From CAWBUW01 sp963792075 (GTDB lineage Bacteria; Chloroflexota; Anaerolineae; Anaerolineales; UBA4823), in assembly GCA_963792075.1 (NCBI GenBank), contig CAWBUW010000007.1, forward strand, positions 248,001-312,000: 64,000 nt of DNA. Direction: 5' to 3'. The position numbers and the translations under genes were made by a program. Below, piece by piece: positions 53,451 through 62,134 of the stretch. How positions within the stretch are numbered: position 1 is the first letter of the stretch; every line of letters begins with the position of its first letter. The notes under the pieces were generated by a model, which had not been told where the DNA came from, did not search any database, and worked only from the letters and a program-made list of their open reading frames with translations.

Positions 53451-56400
53451 TTAAGGGGTTCCGGTACAGTCGGGCAGTGGCTGCATGCTGACGGCCAAAT
53501 CCACAGCTTTTTCGAGAGAGATCCTCCGGCCTTCAGCCCACAGCGCAGCCAACTGGTCTTCTGTTAGCGCCGCTCGCAAGTTGTCCAGGATGTGGGCCTG
53601 GTCAATCTGGTCGGCTGGAGCCACCGGCGACCCGGCCCGCTCGCGCAATGCCTCAGCAGCCGAGAGCAGGCGAGCCGCAAGCGCATGGTTATACCAGCTA
53701 CACGCCAACCCGCCTGATCCCTCCAGGAAGGTCGCGATGCCCTCTTTGTTCCCCATCTCCTGCCAGATCGCCAGGCTTTCATTAAAAAGTGCATGGGCTA
53801 AATCGAGCTCGCCCATCTGATGCGCCACTCGCCCCAATTCATTCAACGACGTGCCGGCGCCTCGTTTGTCGCCCACTTCCTGGTATAGATCCAGGCTTTC
53901 CTGCAGCAGGGGGCGCGCACCCAAGCAGTCATCCTGCCGCCACGCCACAACGCCCAGGTTGCCAAGCACAATCGCAACACCTCGCTTATCGCCCATCTCT
54001 CGCCGCAACACCAGGCTTTCTTCCAAATACGTGCGTGCACGGGCGTAGTCACCCTGGTCTGAATACCAGATTCCGAGACTGTTCAAAACATTTGCAATCC
54101 CCTGCTGGTGCCCTATCTCGCGAAAAATCGCCAGGCTTTGTTGAAAGAGTGGGATTGCGGAAGTGTAATCCCCTTGGGAATTACTCAAAATCCCAAGGTT
54201 CAAAGTCCCGGCGGCGATATCCTGTTTATTCCCAAACTCCTGGTATATCGCCAGGCTTTCTGTCAGGAGCGAGCGGGCAGGAATATAATCGCACTGACCC
54301 CAGGCCAATGCTCCGGCTGCTTTAAGAGCTTTGGCCCTCAGGATCGAACGGTCGGGTGATTTCGCCAGGATTTCCTCCAGCCACTGGCGCCCTTCGCTGT
54401 AATAGCCGCGCACATCCCAATACTGCCAGAGACTTGCTGCCAGGCGAAGGCCCAACTCCGCGCCACCAGGGAGACTTTTGGACCATTCCAGCGCGGCACG
54501 CAGGTTGTCGTTTTCCAGTTCCAATCGATTGAGCCAGGTTTCCTGCTGCGCGCTCCTGAGATTTGGGGCAGCCTCTTCTGCCATTGCGAGGAAGAAGTCT
54601 GCATGTTGGCGCCGGGCTAATTCCAACTCCGCGGCTTCGGCCAGCCTTTTCCGAGCGTATTGGTTGACGATCTCCAGCAGTCGATAGCGGACTTCACTGG
54701 GTTGCTCGTCCTCCACAACCACTACCAGCGATTTGTCGATCAGGTTCGACAGCAGATCCAAAACTTCGCCGGGTGAAAAATAATTTGTGAAATCGACCGG
54801 CCCGCTGTCGGATTGGAGAGTCGTCGCCTGCTCTGCCGCCTCCAGGGTGAAGCCACCGGCAAATACCGAAAGACGCCGCAATAACGCCTGCTCTTTCTCG
54901 GATAACAGGGAATAACTCCAGTCGATGGCCGCCTGCAATGTCTGGTGATGGGGCAGCTCACTCCCCATATTGGCTTTCAGGAGAGGCAGTGCATCATCCA
55001 GGCGGGATGCGATTTGCTCGACAGACATCATCTTCACCCGCGCTGCGGCCAGCTCAATTGCCAGCGGCAGGCCCTCTAACCGGCGGCTGATGCGCGCTAC
55101 AGCCGGCGCGTTTGAGTCAGTCAATTGAAAAGTGGGCAACACCGCCGCGGCCCGCTCGATAAAAAGCCTGATCGATTCGAAATGGATCATCTGCCCGGTA
55201 TCCTCCGAATGAGCAGACCGGACAGGGCGAACAGGCGCGGATCCAGCACTCTGCTTGTCTTTGCCTTCTACGGCTGCTGGAAACGACAGCGGCGGCACCG
55301 CCCAGGTGACTTCACCCATCACGCCGATCGCTTCACGGCTGGTGGCGAGAATACGCAAGTGAGGACAGGCACGCAGCAGGCTGGTTACCAACCCGCTGCA
55401 AGCCGCGATCATATGCTCGCAATTGTCGAGTAGCAGCAACAGAGAGCGGTCTCGCAGCCTTTCGATAAGGGATTGGACCAGAGTTTGGCCTTGTTTCTCC
55501 CGGATGCTCAGCGCGGCGGCGATTGCTTGAGGCACCAGTTTTGGATCGGCGATCGAGGCTAACGCGACCCACCATGCGCCGTCTGGGAACTTCCCTTCTG
55601 CTAACAGGCGGCGCGCAACCTCCAGTCCCAGCCTGGTTTTCCCCGATCCGAACGGACCGGTGAGGGTCAGAAAACGGGTACCGGATAGCAGCCGCCTGGC
55701 CTCGTCAATCTCACGCTCACGCCCGATGAAGCTGGTCAACGCCTCGGGTAGGCTGCCGTTGATCCTGGCGGACGCTCCGCTGGTCGTCTGCGTCTGGGCG
55801 ACCAGCAAGGACTTATAGACGGCGCGTGTCGCAGCATCCGGCTCGATACCTAACTCGCGCTTCAAAACGGTCACACAGGTTTGATAGACACGCAGCGCAC
55901 CCGTGCGGTCACCGGCTAAAGCGTACAAGTGCATCAGGCGGCGGTAAATTGTCTCGTGGAGCGGATCAAAACGCAGCAGGCGCAGTACGCTGTTGATAGC
56001 CTGGCGATAGTGGGCCTGATTTTCTTGCAGGATGCTCAATCGGTCCAGGGCTTCAAGAAACGCCTGGCGCAAACGTTCCCGGTGCGGCAGGATCCACTCA
56101 TCGTAGCAACTTGTCAAGAGGTCGTCAGCATACAGTCCCACCGACCGCTCGAATGCTTTTTGGAGCGCGTCCTGGTCTCCAGCCTCTTCGGCCTGTTTTG
56201 CCTTGACAATCGCCATTTCGAAATCTGCCACGTCAAATGTGAACGGTGCATCCGCTCGCCAGCTTAACTCTCGGTTTTCTTCTTGCAGGAATACTTCGAT
56301 GCCCGGGTAAGCATGGCGCAGCCGGTGCAGCAGATTGCGTAAATTCGAGCGAGCCTGGGCTTCCGACAATTTAGGCCAAAGCAGAAATGCAACCTGATAA

Positions 56401-56543
56401 CGCGGCTGAGAAGTGCCGCGGTGGAGCAGGAGATAAGCCAACAGCGACTGCATGCGCGGGGAATTTATGGCAGTGACCAGTGCGTCGCCATCCATGAGGC
56501 TAAAATTACCCAGCAGGTGTATGTGCAAAAGGTTTTCGGCCAT
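53451..56543 (-). CDS. BTAD-type transcriptional regulator with NB-ARC ATPase and TPRs
   Basis: About 1030 residues from MAENLLHIHLLGNFSLMDGD (56543); a TTG at 56597 is an alternative. Order: winged helix (10-95), BTAD (100-245, ending KRELGIEPDAATRAVY), AAA/NB-ARC (from LPEALTSFIGREREIDEARR; Walker A GPFGSGKT, Walker B LLLLLDNCEH, GLPLAIELAAARVKMM), then at least five TPRs from about residue 770, each with 'GDY..A...FEESL.I.REMGDKRGIA'. The ATPase-TPR part senses a ligand and switches the DNA-binding part. Ligand unknown. Confidence 0.9.
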   Translation of the reverse strand: MAENLLHIHLLGNFSLMDGDALVTAINSPRMQSLLAYLLLHRGTSQPRYQVAFLLWPKLSEAQARSNLRNLLHRLRHAYPGIEVFLQEENRELSWRADAPFTFDVADFEMAIVKAKQAEEAGDQDALQKAFERSVGLYADDLLTSCYDEWILPHRERLRQAFLEALDRLSILQENQAHYRQAINSVLRLLRFDPLHETIYRRLMHLYALAGDRTGALRVYQTCVTVLKRELGIEPDAATRAVYKSLLVAQTQTTSGASARINGSLPEALTSFIGREREIDEARRLLSGTRFLTLTGPFGSGKTRLGLEVARRLLAEGKFPDGAWWVALASIADPKLVPQAIAAALSIREKQGQTLVQSLIERLRDRSLLLLLDNCEHMIAACSGLVTSLLRACPHLRILATSREAIGVMGEVTWAVPPLSFPAAVEGKDKQSAGSAPVRPVRSAHSEDTGQMIHFESIRLFIERAAAVLPTFQLTDSNAPAVARISRRLEGLPLAIELAAARVKMMSVEQIASRLDDALPLLKANMGSELPHHQTLQAAIDWSYSLLSEKEQALLRRLSVFAGGFTLEAAEQATTLQSDSGPVDFTNYFSPGEVLDLLSNLIDKSLVVVVEDEQPSEVRYRLLEIVNQYARKRLAEAAELELARRQHADFFLAMAEEAAPNLRSAQQETWLNRLELENDNLRAALEWSKSLPGGAELGLRLAASLWQYWDVRGYYSEGRQWLEEILAKSPDRSILRAKALKAAGALAWGQCDYIPARSLLTESLAIYQEFGNKQDIAAGTLNLGILSNSQGDYTSAIPLFQQSLAIFREIGHQQGIANVLNSLGIWYSDQGDYARARTYLEESLVLRREMGDKRGVAIVLGNLGVVAWRQDDCLGARPLLQESLDLYQEVGDKRGAGTSLNELGRVAHQMGELDLAHALFNESLAIWQEMGNKEGIATFLEGSGGLACSWYNHALAARLLSAAEALRERAGSPVAPADQIDQAHILDNLRAALTEDQLAALWAEGRRISLEKAVDLAVSMQPLPDCTGTP

Positions 56544-56673
56544 GGAGCTTGACTTCGAGGGTACGATAAGGGGTTGGATAAGTTGTTTTAACACCAAAAA
56601 AGGTCACTATAAGGCGGAATCCTTTAAGGGCAGAGTATAGCACTACTGATCTTAACAGCATAGACCTGAACAA

Positions 56674-56704
56674 TTGAACACATTCTCATCCGCGCGAGTA
56701 CAAT
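56674..56704 (+). promoter_or_regulatory. Possible promoter of the GlcD-like gene
   Basis: TTGAAC (56674-56679) and TACAAT (56699-56704), 19-bp spacer, longer than ideal. Start of transcription would be about 25 bp before the ATG. Confidence 0.35.
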
Positions 56705-56736
56705 AAAGCAAAATCCTATCAATGCGGGAGGCTGTC

Positions 56737-58134
56737 ATGTATAACCGGGTAACAGATGCATTTATCTCCGATCTGAGGCAGGTCGTTGGAACAGAAAACA
56801 CCCTGGTCCTGCCCGACGCCATGGAACCCTACACCCATGACCATGTCATTGGCTTGCGCGCCGATCCCGAAGTGGTAGTAAAGGTCTCTTCCGCGGCAGA
56901 GGTGGTTGAAATCTTCCGGCTGGCTCAACGAGAAAAGATACCGGTCACGCCGCGCGGCGCGGGCTACGGCCTGAGCGGTGGGGCTGTGCCGGTCGTGGGC
57001 GGCATTGTGCTGTCGCTGGAAAAGATGGACCGTATCCTGGAAATCGACCGGGAAAACCTGATGGTCACTGTAGAGCCGGGTGTGATCACCGGTGACCTGC
57101 ACCGGGCAGTGGAAGCGATCGGGTTGTTCTATCCGCCCGACCCCGCCAGTCTGGATTCTTGCACCATCGGCGGGAACATTGCTGAAGGAGCCGGCGGTCC
57201 GCGGGCGGTGAAGTACGGCGTGACCGCTGATTACGTCTGTGGGCTGGAAGCCGTTCTGCCCTCCGGTCAAATTATTACCTGCGGGGGCAAGCTGGTGAAG
57301 AACGTCACCGGCTACAACCTGGCGCAGCTTATCACCGGATCCGAGGGGACCCTGGCAGTCGTCACCAAGATCACACTGCGCCTCATCCCCCTCCCCAAAC
57401 ACCGCATTGACCTGTTTGTGCCCTACGCCGGCTTCGAATTTGCCGCACAGACGGTTTCTGCCATTATCGCCCAGGGGATCGTGCCTACGGCTATGGAGTT
57501 CATGGAGCAAGACAGCTTGCTGGCTGTAGAGCGCCTGCTCGGCCGCGAGCTGCCCTTCCGCACGGCAGCCGCCTTCTTGCTTTTTCAGCTCGATGGCAAT
57601 CACCCCGAAGCCCTGCAAGCGGAGTTCGAAATCGTGGGCGAGTTGTGCCTCCAACACGGTGCGCAGGAGGTGCTGGTGGCAAAAGATACCCATACCCGCG
57701 AGCGGTTGTGGGAGTCCCGGCGCAAAATCATCGAAGCGCTGACCAACGAGAGCCCCATCAATCACATGGAAGACGTGGTGGTGCCCCGCTCAGAAATCCC
57801 CGCCTTGTTGAAAGGGATCCATCAGATCGCCGCTGATTGGCAGGTGCGCATCATCAGCTTTGGTCATGCCGGCGACGGCAACGTACATGTCAATGTGCTC
57901 AAAGACGACCTGCCTGTTGTAGATTGGGAGCGCCTGGTGCCCCAGGTGTCAGAGTCCATCTACCGCTTGACTCTCTCGCTGGGCGGGATGATCACAGGTG
58001 AGCACGGGATTGGAGTAACCCGCCGCCCATATTTGACCCTGGCTCTCGGCGAAGCCCAGGTGGAAATCATGCGGCGCATCAAAACCGCCTTCGACCCCAA
58101 TCACATTCTCAACCCCGGTAAAATTATTCCCTGA
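56737..58134 (+). CDS. FAD-linked oxidase, GlcD / D-lactate dehydrogenase type
   Basis: 465 residues from an ATG at 56737 (GGGAGG six bases upstream). FAD-binding type 4 domain: PVTPRGAGYGLSGGAVPVVG, PPDPASLDSCTIGGNIAEGA and GGKLVKNVTGYNLAQLITGS. The C-terminal cap has FGHAGDGNVHVNVL and GGMITGEHGIGVTRRPYL, including the metal-binding His. It oxidises a 2-hydroxy acid such as glycolate or D-lactate; which one cannot be told. No GlcE or GlcF partner is next to it. Confidence 0.9.
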   Translation: MYNRVTDAFISDLRQVVGTENTLVLPDAMEPYTHDHVIGLRADPEVVVKVSSAAEVVEIFRLAQREKIPVTPRGAGYGLSGGAVPVVGGIVLSLEKMDRILEIDRENLMVTVEPGVITGDLHRAVEAIGLFYPPDPASLDSCTIGGNIAEGAGGPRAVKYGVTADYVCGLEAVLPSGQIITCGGKLVKNVTGYNLAQLITGSEGTLAVVTKITLRLIPLPKHRIDLFVPYAGFEFAAQTVSAIIAQGIVPTAMEFMEQDSLLAVERLLGRELPFRTAAAFLLFQLDGNHPEALQAEFEIVGELCLQHGAQEVLVAKDTHTRERLWESRRKIIEALTNESPINHMEDVVVPRSEIPALLKGIHQIAADWQVRIISFGHAGDGNVHVNVLKDDLPVVDWERLVPQVSESIYRLTLSLGGMITGEHGIGVTRRPYLTLALGEAQVEIMRRIKTAFDPNHILNPGKIIP

Positions 58135-58229
58135 TTCTGCTGCGATTTACTACGCACCCCCACATAACCGCCCTACCGCACACAATCCGCTTAAACCTTG
58201 TGTATAATCTATGAAACGAGAGAAAGCCA

Positions 58230-59226
58230 ATGAGAGCAGCCAGGATTGTTGAACCAGGGCATATCGAAACCGTCGATCTTCCCTGCACCGAGCCAGCGCC
58301 TAACGAGGTGCTGATCCGGGTGATGGCGAGTGGGATCTGCGGAACCGACATCCACATCTTTCGAGGGGAATATATGGGCGGGTACCCGGTCATTCCAGGG
58401 CACGAGTTTGCGGGTGTGATCGATGCGGTGGGCAGCGCAGTGACGCGCTTCAAGGGTGGCGACCGGGTGACGGTGGAGCCCAACATCGTCTGCGACAACT
58501 GCGAGGCCTGCCTGAATAACCGCCAGAACTTCTGCTTAAACTGGCAGGCAGTGGGGGTGACTTCGCCCAGGCGGGATGGCAGAGTATGTGACCGCGCCGG
58601 AGAAGGCGGTGTTCAACATCGGCGATCTGCCTTTTGAAGCCGGGGCCTTTGTTGAACCGCTTTCCTGCGTGCTGCACGGATTGGAGCGGCTGGGACCGGA
58701 GTTGGCTGATAGAATCGCGATCCTGGGCGCAGGGCCAATTGGTATGCTGCTGCTGCAGGGAGCGCGTGCACTGGGCGCCAGCCACGTGACAGTGGTGGAC
58801 AAGAACCCGGCGCGTGTGCAGTTCGCCGCAGAGCTGGGCGGAGATAGGCTCTTGACGAGCCTGGATGAACTGAAGCCCGATGGTTATGATGCCGTGATCG
58901 ACGCGACCGGCGCCATCCCGGTGATGCAGCAAGCATTGGATTATGCCCGCCCGGGCGGTAAAGTGCTGCTTTTTGGTGTGCCGCCAGCCGGGAAAGATAT
59001 GTGCATCGAGGCGTTCAAGATCTTCCGCAAGGGACTGACCATATTATCCTCGTTCACTTCGGTGCGTAACTCATACCAGGCGATTGACCTGTTGCGATCA
59101 GGGCGGGTGCGCGTCGACCAACTCGTTTCTCACCGCCTGCCACTGGAAGAATTCGAGCGCGGGATTGAGGTGATTGAGTGTGGATTAGAAGAAGTTAAGA
59201 AAGTGCAGATCTTACCGAATGGATGA
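58230..59226 (+). CDS. Zinc-dependent alcohol dehydrogenase (MDR), one frameshift
   Basis: Catalytic zinc site SGICGTDIHIFRGEY, GHEFAGVI; structural zinc site NIVCDNCEACLNNRQNFC; Rossmann loop ILGAGPIGMLLLQ. Closest by pattern to sorbitol or threonine dehydrogenases. The frame changes near 58569: deleting one C of CCC restores GVTSPGGMAEYV and gives 331 residues. It therefore looks like an error or a fresh indel in a healthy gene. It follows the GlcD-like gene by 95 bp. Confidence 0.82.
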
Positions 59227-59301
59227 ATTGACATTTCGACGAAAAGTCGTATACTACCAATAAGGTGACAATGGTCATATTAGCGGTATTGGAGGTGTAC
59301 G

Positions 59302-60549
59302 GTGGAAACGATCGAGACGGTCATTGTCGGTGGTGGGCAAGCGGGCATGGCGGCCAGTTATTATTTGAACCAATTGGGTCGAGAGCACGTCCTCCTGGAG
59401 AAACAAGATCAAGTGGCAAATGCCTGGCGCAAAGAGCGCTGGGATTCCTTCACGCTGGTCACACCCAACTGGTCGGTGCGCATGCCGGGAGCGGAATATG
59501 CTGGCCCTGACCCGCATGGGTTCATGCCCCGTGATGAATTGGTCGCCTATTTCGATGATTATGTCGAGCGTTTTCACCTGCCGGTGCAGTGCGGCGTCAC
59601 AGTTGGCGCTGTCGAGCGGGACGATTGGGGATACCATGTGCGATCGGACCGCGGCGATTGGCTTGCGAAAAATGTAGTCATGGCGACTGGGTTCTTCCAA
59701 CAGCCCAAAGTGCCTGCTTTTGCGGCTGAAATCCCAGCAGATACCTTGCAGATCACCACCCAACAGTACCGCAATTCGCAATCCCTGCCGCCTGGGGCAG
59801 TGCTGGTGGTCGGGTCCGGGCAGTCGGGTGCTCAGATTGCTGAAGAATTGCACCAATCTGGACGGAAGGTGTTCCTGGCAATCGGGAGTTCCGGGAGGGC
59901 GCCGCGCCGCTATCGCGGCAAAGATATCAACGAATGGTTGTATGCCTCAGGCTTTTTCAGTAAGCCAGCGACAATGCTGCCTTCTCCGAAAGCAAAGTTC
60001 GCCGGCGCGCCGCACCTTACGGGTAAAGCTGGAGGACATACGCTAAACCTGCATGCATTTTACCGTGAGGGTGTGATTTTGTTAGGGCACGTCCGGGGGA
60101 TCCGAGAGGGTATTTTGATCCTGGCTCCGGATTTAAAGGAAAGCCTGTCCAAGGCTGACCAGTTCGAAGCCAACATGGTCAAGATGGTAGATGAATACAT
60201 CGCCAAGAATGAGTTGGATATCCCGGATGATGAACTGCCCAGGTTGTCGGATGGCTTTGCTGCACCAGACACCCTTTTTCTGGACCTGGAAGCTGCTGGG
60301 GTGACCGTGGTAATCTGGGCATTGGGCTACCGTTTTGACTACAGCCTGGTGCGCCTGCCCGTTTGTGATACGGATGGTTACCCGGTGACCAGCTATTACT
60401 TTTCGACTTACCCGGGTCTATTCTTCGTGGGTTTGCCTTATCTCAATGGGCAGCAGTCTGGCTTGCTGTTGGGAGTTGCGGAAGGCGCAGCCCAGGTGGC
60501 TCAGGCGATCACAGGGCAAACTGTCTTAACAAATCAAGGCAGGTTGTAG
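59302..60549 (+). CDS. Flavin-containing monooxygenase-like oxidoreductase
   Basis: 415 residues from a GTG at 59302 with GGAGGTG seven bases upstream. FAD Rossmann motif VIVGGGQAGMAASY at the N-terminus and a second, NADPH-binding motif VVGSGQSGAQIAEEL (about 170). The sequence between them (KERWDSFTLVTPNWSVRMPG) is typical of the CzcO/FMO-like group. It likely hydroxylates or oxidises a small organic substrate; unknown. Its 3' end overlaps the opposite gene by 16 bp. Confidence 0.87.
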   Translation: METIETVIVGGGQAGMAASYYLNQLGREHVLLEKQDQVANAWRKERWDSFTLVTPNWSVRMPGAEYAGPDPHGFMPRDELVAYFDDYVERFHLPVQCGVTVGAVERDDWGYHVRSDRGDWLAKNVVMATGFFQQPKVPAFAAEIPADTLQITTQQYRNSQSLPPGAVLVVGSGQSGAQIAEELHQSGRKVFLAIGSSGRAPRRYRGKDINEWLYASGFFSKPATMLPSPKAKFAGAPHLTGKAGGHTLNLHAFYREGVILLGHVRGIREGILILAPDLKESLSKADQFEANMVKMVDEYIAKNELDIPDDELPRLSDGFAAPDTLFLDLEAAGVTVVIWALGYRFDYSLVRLPVCDTDGYPVTSYYFSTYPGLFFVGLPYLNGQQSGLLLGVAEGAAQVAQAITGQTVLTNQGRL

Positions 60550-62042
60550 AAGTTATATACGGCGCGGGACAGATCCACCACCAGTTTGTTAGATGGTTCG
60601 AAGACGAGCTGCACGGGATGGTAGAGGAAGATGGCCAGTACATAAGTGCGGCCCTGCGTATAGACGATGGCAGCGTCACTTATGTCATGGATAATGCCGA
60701 ATGCATCGGGCACCCAGCCATGTTTGTGCGCCACCTCGGTGCCGTCGGGTACGCCAGCCGGGATCAGCCAGGGTGTGCGGTCGCCCTTCATTAGTGCGAC
60801 GATCATCTGGCATTCAGCCTGGGTGATCTCGCCGGGGAAGGCCGCTATCAAGTTGCCGCCGCCCGTTTGGGCGCAGTAATACAGGTCCCCCAGCAACTGA
60901 CCGATTTCTGCCGGTGAAGTCTGCGAGTAGCGATCTGGCTCAGTGGTCAGGTCGGTACGCTGATTGCCAGGGGTCAGGTATTGGCGCAGCAGCGGCGCGC
61001 CAGAATAGAAATACCCGGCCAGGAATGTGTTCTCCAAGCCCAGCGTGTGCATATCTGCCGTAACAAGCAGCGGTCCGGTATCTGCTGACACCAGGTTCGA
61101 CATCACCCAATCCGTGGCGACGTTGTCCGATTTGGTGATCATGGCTTCCAGTTTCTCCCGGGCGATAGTGGTCAATTGTTTCTCACTCTCGGGGGTGTCC
61201 CCCACGCGGCGCATGGCAGAAATGACGATGGGTACCTTGATCGTGCTGGAAGCGGTAAAAGCGACCTCGGGTGGAACAGGAACAGTCTGACCCTGGTTCA
61301 GGTAGATTGTGATCTCGTCGCCGGTCTGCAGGTCCGAGAGGTAAAGGCCAATGACGCCATCGAACTCGGTTACGTCCAGGATGGTCTGTCTGAGCAGAAT
61401 TTCGAGGTTTTGCAATGTAGGGCGGGGTGGTTCAGCGCGCTTTAAAGGCAGTATTACCTGGCGAGTGTTATTTGAGTGCAGGATATTGTCGATCAGCAGC
61501 ACGCTCTGGTCAATGTCAATTTGGGTGCCCTGGGAACCGGGTTGGAAATTGGTGGTGCCAGGGATGGGCAACGAAGCAGTCGGAGCTTGATCGTAGCGAG
61601 TAGCGATCTCCGTCTGTAAATAGATGCGCAGCCGGGCCTCCGAATAGGAGCTCAACAGGGGCACGTTTGAGGTGGAACGGGTACGTCCCCACAAATAATC
61701 CCAAAAGGCAGCCCAAAAAGGAGTCCGCGTGCGTTGTTGGTCGGCTGCGGCGAGCATGCTCTCCAGGTCAAGCTGAAAATCGATCACTGAGGGGGCTAAC
61801 AGGATGATCAATTCGTTGTAATGCAGCTCGACCGGCTGGGAATAGACTTCCAGCAGGCGTTCAGCAGCCTGTTTGCGGTCAAGCTGCCCGACCGGGATGC
61901 CTGCAATGACCAGACTGGTGGGATAGTTAGCCCACTGGCGGCTGAAGCCAATCAGCTCAAAGATGAGCAGGGTCAGACCGACGATGAGAAACGCCAGGGA
62001 GAACCAACGCAGGAGGGAGAAAGAACCGCGGTTATTACGCAT
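60534..62042 (-). CDS. Membrane-anchored class-A-beta-lactamase-like serine hydrolase
   Basis: 502 residues from an ATG at 62042 (AGGA five bases upstream). One N-terminal membrane helix (FSLAFLIVGLTLLIFELIGF), a domain of about 200 residues possibly of the peptidoglycan-binding YoaR type, then a serine hydrolase: S-x-x-K in FTASSTIKVPI, SDN in ITKSDNVATDW, and KHG in place of KTG (AHKHGWVPDA). These are the three class A motifs. Outside the cell it could bind or cut peptidoglycan or beta-lactams. Confidence 0.83.
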   Translation of the reverse strand: MRNNRGSFSLLRWFSLAFLIVGLTLLIFELIGFSRQWANYPTSLVIAGIPVGQLDRKQAAERLLEVYSQPVELHYNELIILLAPSVIDFQLDLESMLAAADQQRTRTPFWAAFWDYLWGRTRSTSNVPLLSSYSEARLRIYLQTEIATRYDQAPTASLPIPGTTNFQPGSQGTQIDIDQSVLLIDNILHSNNTRQVILPLKRAEPPRPTLQNLEILLRQTILDVTEFDGVIGLYLSDLQTGDEITIYLNQGQTVPVPPEVAFTASSTIKVPIVISAMRRVGDTPESEKQLTTIAREKLEAMITKSDNVATDWVMSNLVSADTGPLLVTADMHTLGLENTFLAGYFYSGAPLLRQYLTPGNQRTDLTTEPDRYSQTSPAEIGQLLGDLYYCAQTGGGNLIAAFPGEITQAECQMIVALMKGDRTPWLIPAGVPDGTEVAHKHGWVPDAFGIIHDISDAAIVYTQGRTYVLAIFLYHPVQLVFEPSNKLVVDLSRAVYNFYNLP

Positions 62043-62079
62043 GGTATCCTGGATGATACCATAAATTAAAAGAATAGAG

Positions 62080-62124
62080 TTTGGGGTGATAGATTGTGGC
62101 ACAGCCACAATCTATCACCCCAAA
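62080..62124 (-). terminator. Terminator hairpin after the caspase-like gene
   Basis: A perfect 21-bp stem (62080-62100 with 62104-62124) and a 3-base loop, followed on the minus strand by CTCTATTCTTTT. It lies 10 bp after the stop at 62135. Confidence 0.82.
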
Positions 62125-62134
62125 CCCAAGACAA